In this document: positions 16,777 through 26,510 of the stretch, one piece after another
Position numbering within the stretch: position 1 is the first letter of the stretch
How the letters are laid out: the number at the start of each line of letters is the position of its first letter
IMG/VR virus record: IMGVR_UViG_3300028045_000022
Coordinates: 1 to 52,496 of that record
Source of the DNA: a virus
Reading direction: 5' to 3' (one strand)
DNA length: 52,496 bases
Made by a program: the position numbers and the translations under genes
The notes under the pieces: generated by a model
Seen by the model: the letters and a program-made list of their open reading frames with translations, nothing else
Database searches by the model: none
What the model was told of the DNA's origin: nothing

Positions 16777-18309
16777 TTATTCCTCCATAGTTAGAATATT
16801 GTTTTTAAAAAAGCGATCAATTTTACTTTGTTTTGAATCATCATTCGAATCCTCAATAATTGTAGTTTCATCGCTAGTACTATCATTATCTGATTCGCTA
16901 GAATCTTTTAATGTTTCGTCATTAACTTTTGGAATCGAATTTTCTGATTCATTTCTAAAGTCACTTAATGTATCCACTAAGCTTTCGACCTTTCTTGAAT
17001 CATACTTATTAAATTCCTCATCTTTATTTTCAGTAACTTTTTTAAAGTCAAGAATATTATCTACAAGAGCATGTTTATAATTCACAGTAAGTTGTGCGTT
17101 ATCGTCAAGCAACTTGTTGATTTCATCTTCTTTACTAATTAGTATAGTATCTTGTTCAGAAACTTTATCAGTTAATTCTGATTTTTCATCATTTATTTTA
17201 GTTATAGTATCGTTCAATTCATTATATTTAGTAACAATAAAGTCACAGAATTTAATAATTTCATCTTTTTTACCTTTAACTACTTCTTGATAATCATCAA
17301 TAGTATAGGTAACTTTTTCTTCATCTTCAACAATTTCTTCAGTTGCTTCATCTTCGGAAGGAAGATCTGCGTCTGGATTTTCGTCGAAAAATGTGGTGAT
17401 AGCTTTTACTTCTTCATCAGTAAATTCATCATCCATTCTAAAAACTAAAAGATCTTTTGTTTTTAATAATTCATCTTCTTGTGGTTCTATGTCAAATCTT
17501 TTACCTTTTCTATATAAGCTAGATTTAATTTTAGCTATAGTAGAATCGTCAAAATCTGAACTGTCAAGTAGTTTCAATCCTGCGGCAACGTGTTCCTCGT
17601 CATGAGCAGGGAAGCTTCTGTTAGGACCACAAAATGCTGACTCAGGTAATGTCTGACGACTTTCCTTAGTTAGTTTTGCTTTTTTGGTCATACCATCCTC
17701 CATATAAAAGTTGGTTAATAATTCTTCCTTATCATCAAGGAATTTGTCGTAAGCCATTGGGCCATCTCCAATATCTATAGATACTATTCGAGAGTATGAA
17801 TCCGCAGGATTGTTAACAAAAGAATTTTCTCTATAGGATATGTTATCCACTATCCAGTGTACTTTCTCACCATCAACTGTTGAACCTTTTTCATGTTCAC
17901 ATAAACCATCAACAGTTAATACTTGATCACAGTGCGAACATCTAACTCTAGATGTCGAACTTCCTACACTACAAGTATAGTATATTCCTTTTATAACTTT
18001 AGATATAGCTTCTTTATCAGTTATTCGAACTTGTAATTTAATAAAATCATTAGGTTCACCTTTAGTAGCAGCAGTATCCTCAATAGAGTATCCCATAATT
18101 CTACCAACGGCATCACTATGTTTATCGTGATGTAATAGTTGTGGTTTTTTATAAGGAGTTATCCAAGATTTACCACCACTGTTCGCAGCATCTATTGTAT
18201 ATAAAAGTGAATTACCATTTACGTAATTAAGATGTGTAGCATTGATATCAACATCAACAAACTCTAACTTTTCAATCAGATCGTCAAGGTTTTTATTTTT
18301 CTTCATCAT
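16777..18309 (-). CDS. prohead protease fused to scaffold
   Basis: I choose the start MMKKNKNLDDLIEKLEF (site TTGGAG), giving 510 aa. Residues about 1-200 look like a herpesvirus-assemblin/T4 gp21-type serine protease: KPQLLHHDKHSDAVGRIMGY carries the candidate catalytic His (60, 61 or 64), and YYTCSVGSS the candidate Ser114. Right after it comes a probable zinc site C124, C127, C137, H139. Residues about 218-275 contain LPESAFCGPNRSFPAHD plus a helix pair, a module I associate with other phage head proteins. The rest is acidic coiled coil (KGKKDEIIKFCDFIVTKYN onward), as expected of a scaffold. The protein should shape the prohead, then digest itself and capsid N-termini. The start overlaps the portal gene's end. 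Confidence 0.85.
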   Translation of the reverse strand: MMKKNKNLDDLIEKLEFVDVDINATHLNYVNGNSLLYTIDAANSGGKSWITPYKKPQLLHHDKHSDAVGRIMGYSIEDTAATKGEPNDFIKLQVRITDKEAISKVIKGIYYTCSVGSSTSRVRCSHCDQVLTVDGLCEHEKGSTVDGEKVHWIVDNISYRENSFVNNPADSYSRIVSIDIGDGPMAYDKFLDDKEELLTNFYMEDGMTKKAKLTKESRQTLPESAFCGPNRSFPAHDEEHVAAGLKLLDSSDFDDSTIAKIKSSLYRKGKRFDIEPQEDELLKTKDLLVFRMDDEFTDEEVKAITTFFDENPDADLPSEDEATEEIVEDEEKVTYTIDDYQEVVKGKKDEIIKFCDFIVTKYNELNDTITKINDEKSELTDKVSEQDTILISKEDEINKLLDDNAQLTVNYKHALVDNILDFKKVTENKDEEFNKYDSRKVESLVDTLSDFRNESENSIPKVNDETLKDSSESDNDSTSDETTIIEDSNDDSKQSKIDRFFKNNILTMEE

Positions 18310-20158
18310 TAATCTCCAATAATAATTCGAACGATTTAATTTCATCTATAATAGAATTAAAAACATAATCGTATTTTTCTTGTGAATCAATAGACGCTAA
18401 TCTATTAACTCTATCTTCAAAGCGTATTTTGAAAATCTTAAAGACTTCATCAGCTTTATCATAATCGTTATCTACAATCTTTAGTATAGTATTTTTAGCA
18501 TTCTGTAAGCTTTTATTAAGGAATGTAGTTCTATTCAAATTAGACTGACAATTATTATTATCTAATAATGTCTGCGCTATCTTATCTATATAAGATACAC
18601 TTTCAGATATGCAGTCTTTTTTAAATGTAGGTCTACTAAGTTGTTTACCATGTTGATTACTAGGTTGACTATTAGCTTTAACTTTATTTTCAGAAGCTTT
18701 AGTAGCAGATTTAGCTTTACTACCAGAACTATTAGTTTTAGCGCCACCACCAGTTGTTGTAGGTTTAGGTGCAGCTTTAGCAACTTTAATACTAGCATCA
18801 GCTTGTTTATCTATTTGTTTCATAGACTCTTCACTCTCAGCTTTAAGAAGAGGAATTTGAACTTGATTGATATATAGATCAGTATCTTTAATTTTAGGTT
18901 CCATATCCATTTCAATACGAGCTTCATCTCTAGTAATAAGATTAGCATGATATTTTTGAATAACGTGAGTCTGTTTTTTGATTGTAGCTTCTAAATCGAT
19001 TTCATTCCAACGAACTTCAAATTCAAAACGTTGAGGACTCCAACCACCATCAAGAATTAATTCTTTGATTAATTCCATTTCTAATTTTTCTTTAATTATT
19101 TGTTGGTATGATTTAGTTATAGCTTGCATAGAAAGATATGCAGCTTCAGCTGTATTTCTATTTGATGTGTCTGATTCACCCATAGCAACAGGTGAAACTC
19201 CAAGACCAGAATATACGCGTTTTTTGAAATGGTCTATATATTTAATAATATCTATAACATCATTATTTTGAGTTACAGTTTCAACATTATGAGTATGAGG
19301 AACACACATGATACCGTAAGTATTCATGTTATTAATTTCCATCGCAACAGAATCAACTTCACCAGGAGCAGCAGGATGATTATCTGTACCTACTTTATAT
19401 AGATATAATGGAACGGCATATTGAAATCCTAAAATTTCTGCTTCTTCTTCAAGTTTACGTAATGCTCTAACGTCATCTAATATAGAAACTAAACTAGATC
19501 TACCAGTTAATAAACCTGGGACTTTATTATAGTACATATGTATAACGTCATCAGCAGCAAAGATACGTTCAGAACCATTAATTACTTGTTTATAATATTT
19601 AACTTGATTGTTTTTATCTAGACCTATTTTAATAGTTGTAGCGTCGGCGACAAATAGACCAACGATAGGTCTATAGTTTTTATTATACATATTATAATTT
19701 TTACCAGTTTTAGAAACACTAGATTTACGCGTTTTTATAAGAAAGGCATTTCCATATGTAACTAATTGTCTAGATAAAGTATTAACTAATTCTGTAGTTT
19801 TTATATTTGTAAACATTTCTATTTCAGTTAATCTACTACTAACATGCTTATAAACTTTATCATCAGGAACCACAACTTCATATCCGTTTTTATTTATCTG
19901 CTCTGTGAAAACGTTAACTGATCTATTTAAAATACCATCGAGTTGAACAGCTGTAGCTATAGTAGTTAAATCATATTCTGAATCTACAAATTCCACACTA
20001 TTAAGTTTATTATAATTAGAATTTTTAATATATTTAGGTCGACTAAATTTTAATGATGGATCTTTAACTGTAGCATCAGTAATATCACCACTAAAATTTA
20101 ACTCAATATCGTCTTCAAATTTAACTGTACTAATTGAAAATAAGTTTTTTAAATTCAT
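18293..20158 (-). CDS. portal protein
   Basis: The 621 aa product has the portal pattern: an N-terminal region with AVQLDGILNRSVNVFTEQINKNG, then LSRQLVTYGNAFLIKTRKS, RPIVGLFVADATTIKI, DDVIHMYYNKVPGLLTGRSSLVSILDDVRALRKLEEEAEILGFQYAVPLYLYKVG, and RVYSGLGVSPVAMGESDTSNRNTAEAAYLSM. The latter part (EIDLEATIKKQTHVIQKYHANLITRDEARIEM) is the usual wing/stem follow-on. The C-terminus adds a Lys/Ser/Ala-rich low-complexity stretch (about 450-500) and a helical tail. Twelve copies should form the DNA gate at one capsid vertex and dock the terminase. Its first codon overlaps the preceding gene's stop. Confidence 0.9.
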   Translation of the reverse strand: MNLKNLFSISTVKFEDDIELNFSGDITDATVKDPSLKFSRPKYIKNSNYNKLNSVEFVDSEYDLTTIATAVQLDGILNRSVNVFTEQINKNGYEVVVPDDKVYKHVSSRLTEIEMFTNIKTTELVNTLSRQLVTYGNAFLIKTRKSSVSKTGKNYNMYNKNYRPIVGLFVADATTIKIGLDKNNQVKYYKQVINGSERIFAADDVIHMYYNKVPGLLTGRSSLVSILDDVRALRKLEEEAEILGFQYAVPLYLYKVGTDNHPAAPGEVDSVAMEINNMNTYGIMCVPHTHNVETVTQNNDVIDIIKYIDHFKKRVYSGLGVSPVAMGESDTSNRNTAEAAYLSMQAITKSYQQIIKEKLEMELIKELILDGGWSPQRFEFEVRWNEIDLEATIKKQTHVIQKYHANLITRDEARIEMDMEPKIKDTDLYINQVQIPLLKAESEESMKQIDKQADASIKVAKAAPKPTTTGGGAKTNSSGSKAKSATKASENKVKANSQPSNQHGKQLSRPTFKKDCISESVSYIDKIAQTLLDNNNCQSNLNRTTFLNKSLQNAKNTILKIVDNDYDKADEVFKIFKIRFEDRVNRLASIDSQEKYDYVFNSIIDEIKSFELLLEINDEEK

Positions 20159-21477
20159 TATCCTACCTTACTACTCTCTACTAAACTTTTTAATATAGAA
20201 GATATATCTCCTGGATTTAGTATATTACCACAACTATTAGCTGTACCTGTTCCATCATTACCAGTATTAAGTCCACCATCAGCAAGCATTTGATCTGCTT
20301 TATCAGCAGATAATCCCATATAATTTAATAAGAACGCTCTGACTTCGTCATTACTTGGAACATTAATTGAATTTTGACCTTTATCTATGTCTAAATTATT
20401 AGACCCATCGTTGACATCATTTAGTATAGTATCATCGTCAGAAAATAGAAAATCATTAGTATTATGATCATATGTTTGACTATTAGAATTACCAAGTGAA
20501 TTAGCTAAATATTTAAAATATGGATTATCGTCAGTTTTATTTTCAGTTTCAGGATCTTGATTTAGGAATACACAATACTCCATACTAATAACAGATTCTT
20601 TAATTTTTAATAGAACCGATTTAATAAATCGTAATGTTTCAATAACTTTAACATTTTTATTAAAATCATCACCAAAAGCTTTATTAAATTTATTACCCCA
20701 ATTAGCAGTGAAGCCTTGCATTAATGCTGCTAACTTTGCTGTTAAACCATAATCGTGAATATATTTTTTCATAATAGTAATAAAGTCCATATATGGTAAA
20801 CATTTAGCCCACTCCATATCTTCAGTAGCTTCATCTATTTTTTTAATAATCCATTCAAAACCAGCATCTCTTAATGTGAATATTATTTCTTGCATAGCAA
20901 TACACAAAAATCCAATAGCAGCTTCAGTAATTTCTCGTATAAAATCTAACGATGGCATAACGAAATCTTTGATATCCAGTTCTAAAAATGATAACATAAT
21001 ATCTATAATTGCAACAATACTATCTATAGCTTGAGCGAAACCACTTTCACTAAGAATAAATTCGAAATTATCTTTATCTAAATGTAATCCAGATACGTAT
21101 GCGTCATTATTAGGATCAGCTTGAGAATCACGTAGATCATGTATTTTTTTATTTACACTTTCGAGTTTTTCTTGTAAACCTAATTGTATAAGTAAATTTT
21201 TAATTAAACAACAAAGCATTTCTTCTGATACATAAAATGAACCTAATACACCAATCATATCTGTAGCAAATGATTTCAAAACAGGTTTATCAATACTATT
21301 AGTTAAATCTTTTAACATTGAAACTAGATCTCTTTGTCTACCAGATACGAATTTTGTAAATTTACCAGCACCTTTAGCAGTTACTTCAGTATTGTGTTCT
21401 TCCACTCTACGAGTTAATTCTCTAACTTTTTCAATATATTCTATATCATTAGCTTGTTGACTATTAACTTCCGCCAT
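20158..21477 (-). CDS. hypothetical virion protein between terminase and portal, 439 aa
   Basis: The mostly helical product starts MAEVNSQQANDIEYIEKVREL. It has several hydrophobic or amphipathic helices (MLCCLIKNLLIQLGLQEKLE, IDSIVAIIDIMLSFLELDIKDFVMPSLDF, EAAIGFLCIAMQEIIFTL) and an Asp/Asn/Gly-rich C-terminal 110 residues (DDDTILNDVNDGSNNLDIDKG). It lacks a classical signal peptide. The upstream 418 aa gene has the same layout of hydrophobic centre and acidic, Asp/Asn-rich end, so the two may be distant relatives or partners. Position suggests an internal head or neck protein. Function unknown. Confidence 0.75.
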   Translation of the reverse strand: MAEVNSQQANDIEYIEKVRELTRRVEEHNTEVTAKGAGKFTKFVSGRQRDLVSMLKDLTNSIDKPVLKSFATDMIGVLGSFYVSEEMLCCLIKNLLIQLGLQEKLESVNKKIHDLRDSQADPNNDAYVSGLHLDKDNFEFILSESGFAQAIDSIVAIIDIMLSFLELDIKDFVMPSLDFIREITEAAIGFLCIAMQEIIFTLRDAGFEWIIKKIDEATEDMEWAKCLPYMDFITIMKKYIHDYGLTAKLAALMQGFTANWGNKFNKAFGDDFNKNVKVIETLRFIKSVLLKIKESVISMEYCVFLNQDPETENKTDDNPYFKYLANSLGNSNSQTYDHNTNDFLFSDDDTILNDVNDGSNNLDIDKGQNSINVPSNDEVRAFLLNYMGLSADKADQMLADGGLNTGNDGTGTANSCGNILNPGDISSILKSLVESSKVG

Positions 21478-21820
21478 TAGTTACATCTCCTATTGTATTA
21501 TCATTATGAAAATCATTATATCGTTCTATTTTAGTTGTGTCTTTAGCATTAGTGTTAATATCAGGAGTATACGAACTTTTACCTAATGCTTCCATTTTAC
21601 CTCTCATAGTAAACTTATCGATTTGTTCAGAATTATAAATAAATTTATGCATAGAATCATTATGCATTTCTGTATTTTCTTTCATTTCTCGAGTTGTATC
21701 ATTATCAACAAGCATTCTACAAACGAATTTTTCGAACTCTACATATTCGCGCATTTCTCTAATTTTTTTATTCATTAATAATGCACCAGAAACATAACCA
21801 TTATTTTGTATAGCACCCAT
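21464..21820 (-). CDS. hypothetical protein, 118 aa
   Basis: Small charged, Met/Asn-rich helical protein (MGAIQNNGYVSGALLMNKKIREMREYVEFEKFVCRML) with a hydrophilic, Asn/Thr-rich C-terminus (NDFHNDNTIGDVTNGGS). It overlaps the next gene by 14 bases and follows the previous one by 8, so it is part of one translation-coupled run between terminase and portal genes. No family recognised. Confidence 0.7.
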   Translation of the reverse strand: MGAIQNNGYVSGALLMNKKIREMREYVEFEKFVCRMLVDNDTTREMKENTEMHNDSMHKFIYNSEQIDKFTMRGKMEALGKSSYTPDINTNAKDTTKIERYNDFHNDNTIGDVTNGGS

Positions 21821-21828
21821 AATTACTC

Positions 21829-23085
21829 CTATTTACTATTATCATCATTATTATTATATAAAGCATCATTGACAGCTGCTTCTAATACAAGTTTAGCAGC
21901 TTCTAAACATTCAGGACTCACCGCAGACTTATCACCTTTTTTAGTATTTTTAAAACCTGTATCTAAATCAGAATCAGGACAATCAGTATCGATAATATCT
22001 AATCCTTCACCAATACCAGGTTTATCTTTATCATCAGTAATAATATCACCATTATCATCTACTATATTTATTTTACCAGATTCGTCAGCTTTTTGTTTAC
22101 GACGTGTACCATAATCAGGACAATCTTTACCTATATTAGATTTACATAAATCCTCTAACGCCATAAAACCTTTTAGATATACATAAATTTGTATACCTTC
22201 CTCTGGTTTAAAATCAGACCAAGCACGTCTAGGAATTTTACATAAAAACATTAATTTTAATACATTTAAAATTTTGTGTATGATACCCCATTTATAATAG
22301 TTTTCAGTACTTATTATATAAAACGGAGGTTTAACAAATAATGATCTAGTTATAATAATTAATGCATCAATAGGTTTAGCTATGATTTTTTCAACGAAAT
22401 CAAAAATACCAGTCCACATTCTACACCAGATATGGTTCCAGAATAATTTGTTTAATAATCCAGCAAACATTTCACCCATTTGTTTAGCAAAGCTATCTTC
22501 CATAGCTGCTTTATTATCTAGTATATCTTTAATGCGTTCTTCATCATTTTTTTGAACAATATCAAAACCTTCAAATACAGCTTTAGTAACTTCTGAACAA
22601 TTAGAGTGAGGTATATTTAATGTGCCATCACCAAGTAATGCTGCAAGTTTAGTATTATAACCATTTAATGCGTCTACGAAATCTGGTGATGTAATAGTTT
22701 CAGCAGCATCAAATACTGGTTTAGTTATAGTTCCATCTTTAGAACCTAAAAGTTTAGCAGCATCTTTAACTCTATCACTCTTAGGTGTAATCTTCATATC
22801 TTTTAATAAATCATCTCGCATATCTTCTAGTGTTTTAACTAAGTCTTCATTTTCTTTAACATTATCAACTAGATCTTTAATGTCTTCTTTAGTAGTAGTA
22901 TCAACACCATCAGTTCCAATTTCACAAGAATCATTAGAACCTTTAGATATAGCAGAAGGTGCAGTTACTGGTCTGTCTGGGAATTTAATTCTACCTTCAG
23001 TTATAAGACTATTTAATATATTACCATCAATTGATTTACCTAATAAATCATCAAGTTCGATATTACTTTGATTATTTTTATCCAT
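21829..23085 (-). CDS. hypothetical virion protein next to terminase, 418 aa
   Basis: Its ATG overlaps the terminase stop codon. The N-terminal 170 residues are charged and helical (LVDNVKENEDLVKTLEDMRDDLLKD). The middle has aromatic/hydrophobic segments (LNKLFWNHIWCRMWTGIFDFVEKIIAKPIDALIIITRSLF, then WGIIHKILNVLKLMFLCKIPRRAW) that could insert in a membrane or pack in the portal vertex. The end is acidic and Asp/Lys-rich (DNGDIITDDKDKPGIGEGLDIIDTD) and closes with NDALYNNNDDNSK. The similarity in layout to the 439 aa gene suggests a pair. A role as head-interior or ejected protein is conjecture. Confidence 0.75.
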   Translation of the reverse strand: MDKNNQSNIELDDLLGKSIDGNILNSLITEGRIKFPDRPVTAPSAISKGSNDSCEIGTDGVDTTTKEDIKDLVDNVKENEDLVKTLEDMRDDLLKDMKITPKSDRVKDAAKLLGSKDGTITKPVFDAAETITSPDFVDALNGYNTKLAALLGDGTLNIPHSNCSEVTKAVFEGFDIVQKNDEERIKDILDNKAAMEDSFAKQMGEMFAGLLNKLFWNHIWCRMWTGIFDFVEKIIAKPIDALIIITRSLFVKPPFYIISTENYYKWGIIHKILNVLKLMFLCKIPRRAWSDFKPEEGIQIYVYLKGFMALEDLCKSNIGKDCPDYGTRRKQKADESGKINIVDDNGDIITDDKDKPGIGEGLDIIDTDCPDSDLDTGFKNTKKGDKSAVSPECLEAAKLVLEAAVNDALYNNNDDNSK

Positions 23086-24902
23086 TAAAATGTTCTCCTA
23101 AATCCTGTACCTAATATATTTGAGCTTCTAGAGTTTCCACGACCACCAACCATTCTAGGTCTACTATACGTCGGTGGTGCTTCTGGATCTCTAATAGGTT
23201 TATCATTCTGCTGTAGTATAGCAGATTTTGGAGAAGCACTATCTCTTCCTTCAAAATTATCTAATCTAGGATTACGCATATACTTAATTTTATTATCATA
23301 TGTGTTTTTTAATAGTAAACCGAACTGATGATAGAATCCATATATAGCTAATGTAAATGCGTCTAATACGTGGTCTTCACCTTCATATGTACAATCACCT
23401 CTAGCAGTTATAGATTTAACTGTATATGCTCGCATTTGATCTATTAATCTATGACTAGCATCTTCTTCTTTAGGTAATAACATTCTACCTTCTTCTAGAG
23501 ATAATACAGTTTGGTTAATCATTAAACCTTTATTTCTTTTTTTAACTTTTTTCTGAAGGATAGCGTCGTAGTGTTCAGTAGATGCACCAGAATCTATAAC
23601 ATGTAATTTTCTAGACATACCAAGAGATGGAACTTTTCTACCATGTAACGTTAGTTCTTCAACGTTTGTATCACCAGCACCATAATCAACATATAAGAAA
23701 TCGACTCTATAATAAGTCATTAATCTAATAATTTCATTACGAGTTTCTCTTTGAGTAGCTTCTTTAGATTTAACACCTTTACGATAGAATAATCTTATTT
23801 TACCAGTACAATCTATTTTAACATCTTCATTTTTTTCATGATCGTAAAATTCTATAAATGTAGGTTCATGACAATATTCAATCATTACAACTTGTCCACC
23901 ATTTTTATAAGTATTCCAATCAACCCCAATGATATATTTATTACCAGGTTTTTGTTCAAATCCTGGATCGAAGATATCTACATCATGACTATTAAAGTGT
24001 GAGAAATAATTAGCTAATGACTCATTAATATGTTTATGTTTATAAACACCTTGAAGTTCTTCACCGAATTCAGCACCAAACTCACGCATGTATGCATCTT
24101 CCGCCATCATAGATCTAAATTTAAATTCAGTTGAATCTGTTATAGGTCTACCTTGCTCTTCAGCTTGTTCAATAGATAACCAGTTAGGATTATCTTTATG
24201 CCAAGATGGATAGTGTTTTGACCACCAACCAATAGACGAACCTTTAGTACACCAATCATAAAATATATCTCGTTTACCTGACGGTGTAGAACATGCTCTA
24301 ATTTTAGTATGTTGATTAGTATTAGCAATAGGAAGAACAGATTGTTCCATAATATCTCTAGGTATAAAGTCAGCTTCATCAAGCATGAGTAAGTCAGCAC
24401 TTTGACCACGAACAGATGTACCTTTATTTGCAGAAGATATACCAAGGGTCATACCTTTAATAACTGAACCATTAGAAAAATGTATTTCATTAACATCAGA
24501 ACGTTTTACGCTAGTTATTTGTTCATTAAGAAAAGGTGAGTCAGCTATTAAATCCATTAGAGTATCAAATATCATTTTAATTTGAGCATCCATTGGTGTC
24601 ATTATAAGTACACTAAACGGAATAGGTTTAGTTCCATTTGTATTATACATAGTAGCTAATGGTTGCGCGACTGTCCACCATAATGCATCGGCACATAATA
24701 CAACAGTTTTTCCCATTCTTCTACCATATCTAAGAACTATCTGTTGTTCGTCTTTACTCGCATCTAACACTTCTCTTTGATAAGATCTTAATTTAAGAGG
24801 TTGTTGTGGATCGATAGGATTACGTAAAAATGTTTCCGCCCATTTTGACGGAACATTTAATATATCCGCGAATACTTTTTTCTCTTCTAAACTTAATTTC
24901 AT
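23085..24902 (-). CDS. terL: terminase large subunit
   Basis: The 605 aa DNA-packaging motor has both expected domains. In the ATPase part, Walker A is RYGRRMGKT (residues 58-66), Walker B is LLMLDEADF (171-179, with D175 and E176), and CSTPSGKRD marks the coupling motif. In the RNase H-like nuclease part, acidic residues lie in IIGVDWNTY (about 320), FLYVDYGAGD (about 400) and EDHVLDAFTLAIYGF (about 507). The C-terminal tail is basic and Ser/Arg-rich (RPRMVGGRGNSRSSN), perhaps for portal or DNA contact. The ribosome binding site is TAAGGAG. Next genes downstream overlap by single codons and encode head-neck proteins and portal. Confidence 0.95.
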   Translation of the reverse strand: MKLSLEEKKVFADILNVPSKWAETFLRNPIDPQQPLKLRSYQREVLDASKDEQQIVLRYGRRMGKTVVLCADALWWTVAQPLATMYNTNGTKPIPFSVLIMTPMDAQIKMIFDTLMDLIADSPFLNEQITSVKRSDVNEIHFSNGSVIKGMTLGISSANKGTSVRGQSADLLMLDEADFIPRDIMEQSVLPIANTNQHTKIRACSTPSGKRDIFYDWCTKGSSIGWWSKHYPSWHKDNPNWLSIEQAEEQGRPITDSTEFKFRSMMAEDAYMREFGAEFGEELQGVYKHKHINESLANYFSHFNSHDVDIFDPGFEQKPGNKYIIGVDWNTYKNGGQVVMIEYCHEPTFIEFYDHEKNEDVKIDCTGKIRLFYRKGVKSKEATQRETRNEIIRLMTYYRVDFLYVDYGAGDTNVEELTLHGRKVPSLGMSRKLHVIDSGASTEHYDAILQKKVKKRNKGLMINQTVLSLEEGRMLLPKEEDASHRLIDQMRAYTVKSITARGDCTYEGEDHVLDAFTLAIYGFYHQFGLLLKNTYDNKIKYMRNPRLDNFEGRDSASPKSAILQQNDKPIRDPEAPPTYSRPRMVGGRGNSRSSNILGTGFRRTF

Positions 24903-24911
24903 TTAAACTCC

Positions 24912-25976
24912 TTAAGCATGCATCATTCCAGCTTCTTGTCCTAGTATACTTCTTCCATTCATTCTTGACTTAGAAATAGCTTGAATTGCACGTTGGCGTT
25001 CTGTTGCTGCACCTTGAGAAATGAATGCTAAGTTGAGCTGTCCGCCTAATTCAGGTCTAGCCATATTATTTATAGAATTAAATGTACTATCTACAGCTTG
25101 CGTTGCTGCTTGACCTATAGGGTTAGCTACCATTTTAATACCTTCATACATTAAACTACCAACAGCATAATATGCTGAACCTTTACCGAAGGCAGTAGCA
25201 GCCCTAAATAAACCGCGACCTAAACCTCTAGCTGCACCATATCCAGCTTTTAATGTATTTGCAGCTAATAAGTGCATTTGACCTAAAGCTTGATTATCAG
25301 TTACAATATTAACACCACTAAAAGCTGTGGATACTTTAGCTATTAATCTTGTAGCTTTAGCACCTAAAGTCCCAGATATATCTTTCATTGTAGCTATTTG
25401 TTTATCTATACCTTTCAATGCTCTACTTAAACTTTGTCTTCTAGCAAGAGGTTGATCTAAATCTAATATATCACCACCGATTTTTGATGCATGTGCTTTT
25501 AGTGTTGATAATGATGTACCATTTATACGCTTTTTAGCATTTGATCTCCATGCGTCTAGTTTTTTAACAAAGGATGTATCTGAAAATTTAGTTTTATTTA
25601 AACCAAAACTAAGTTGACCATCTATACTTCTATCTATAGTTAGTCCGATTGGGGATAACGCGTTATTTGCACCAGTTCTCATTCCTGGTAAAATACCTTT
25701 AGCTCCAGTTTTAAAATTAGATATAGACTCTGGATCGAATAGTTTATTAGCAGCCCAGTTAGCTCCTTGGGTCAATTTACTCCCAGCAAATTGACCTAAC
25801 TTACTATTTAATATAGGGTTGTCTTTAATCGAATTCAACATCACTCTACCATATGATGGTCGCCACATACCTGGATTATATTTGTACGCATAATGTGGTA
25901 ACATTGATGCGATTGCTGCATCTTTCGCAATACCTAAAACGCTTATTTGATCTTCCATATACGGTTGTTGTTGCAT
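24912..25976 (-). CDS. probable internal virion protein, 354 aa
   Basis: Basic, Gly/Ala/Ser/Asn-rich product beginning MQQQPYMEDQISVLGIAKDAAIASMLPHYAYKYNPGMWRPSYG. It has several mildly hydrophobic small-residue helices (AARGLGRGLFRAATAFGKGSAYYAVGSLMYEG) and an N-terminal amphipathic part. Such composition is usual for proteins packed inside the head or ejected with DNA. It sits with the next two genes, which share the composition (basic, Met/Asn/Gly-rich, one Ala/Met/Gly helix). Function is not assignable from sequence. Confidence 0.7.
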   Translation of the reverse strand: MQQQPYMEDQISVLGIAKDAAIASMLPHYAYKYNPGMWRPSYGRVMLNSIKDNPILNSKLGQFAGSKLTQGANWAANKLFDPESISNFKTGAKGILPGMRTGANNALSPIGLTIDRSIDGQLSFGLNKTKFSDTSFVKKLDAWRSNAKKRINGTSLSTLKAHASKIGGDILDLDQPLARRQSLSRALKGIDKQIATMKDISGTLGAKATRLIAKVSTAFSGVNIVTDNQALGQMHLLAANTLKAGYGAARGLGRGLFRAATAFGKGSAYYAVGSLMYEGIKMVANPIGQAATQAVDSTFNSINNMARPELGGQLNLAFISQGAATERQRAIQAISKSRMNGRSILGQEAGMMHA

Positions 25977-25986
25977 AATTTACCTC

Positions 25987-26508
25987 TTATCCATGTCTAG
26001 TTTTATGCATAGATAATGATAAACCAGTATGATTACCTATACTCATTTTAGATTTACCCATAGCTTTACCTATGCTAGTCTGAGTCATCATTCTACTAGA
26101 GTATCTAGAATCTTGTAAATATCTAGCACTCATTATATCTTGTGCTCTACCAACAGCACCAGACATCATAGATAATGCAGTCATTGCGGTAGCACCAACT
26201 GCAGCTTGAGTCATTAAACTAGTTGGTGAGTTAACACTAGTATTAACTAACTTTTTAACATTAGTATTAAACATGCTTGTATTACCAACAGCACTAGCCA
26301 TATTATGTGGTGCGTCAAATAGATTATTCATTCTACTTGTACCAGGTTTAATATTAGTATTGTTATTATGCTTACCAATAAAACCTTTATTTTTATTTAA
26401 AGATTTAAGACCACCTTTACCTAACATTGATCTAGTGAAAACGTTATTACTAACTAAATCTACGCCCTTTTTGAACATTTGCTTTAAGCCTGTAAATACA
26501 CCTTTCAT
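25987..26508 (-). CDS. probable internal virion protein, 173 aa
   Basis: Small, very basic product (MKGVFTGLKQMFKKGVDLVSNNVFTRSMLGKGGLKSLNKN). A hydrophobic small-residue segment, SLMTQAAVGATAMTALSMMSGAVG, sits near residues 92-118. Met, Asn, Ser and Lys dominate. It lies in a run with compositionally similar genes just before the terminase, separated by 10 and 2 bases. It could be a membrane-interacting or DNA-compacting virion protein. No family recognised. Confidence 0.65.
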   Translation of the reverse strand: MKGVFTGLKQMFKKGVDLVSNNVFTRSMLGKGGLKSLNKNKGFIGKHNNNTNIKPGTSRMNNLFDAPHNMASAVGNTSMFNTNVKKLVNTSVNSPTSLMTQAAVGATAMTALSMMSGAVGRAQDIMSARYLQDSRYSSRMMTQTSIGKAMGKSKMSIGNHTGLSLSMHKTRHG

Positions 26509-26510
26509 AA

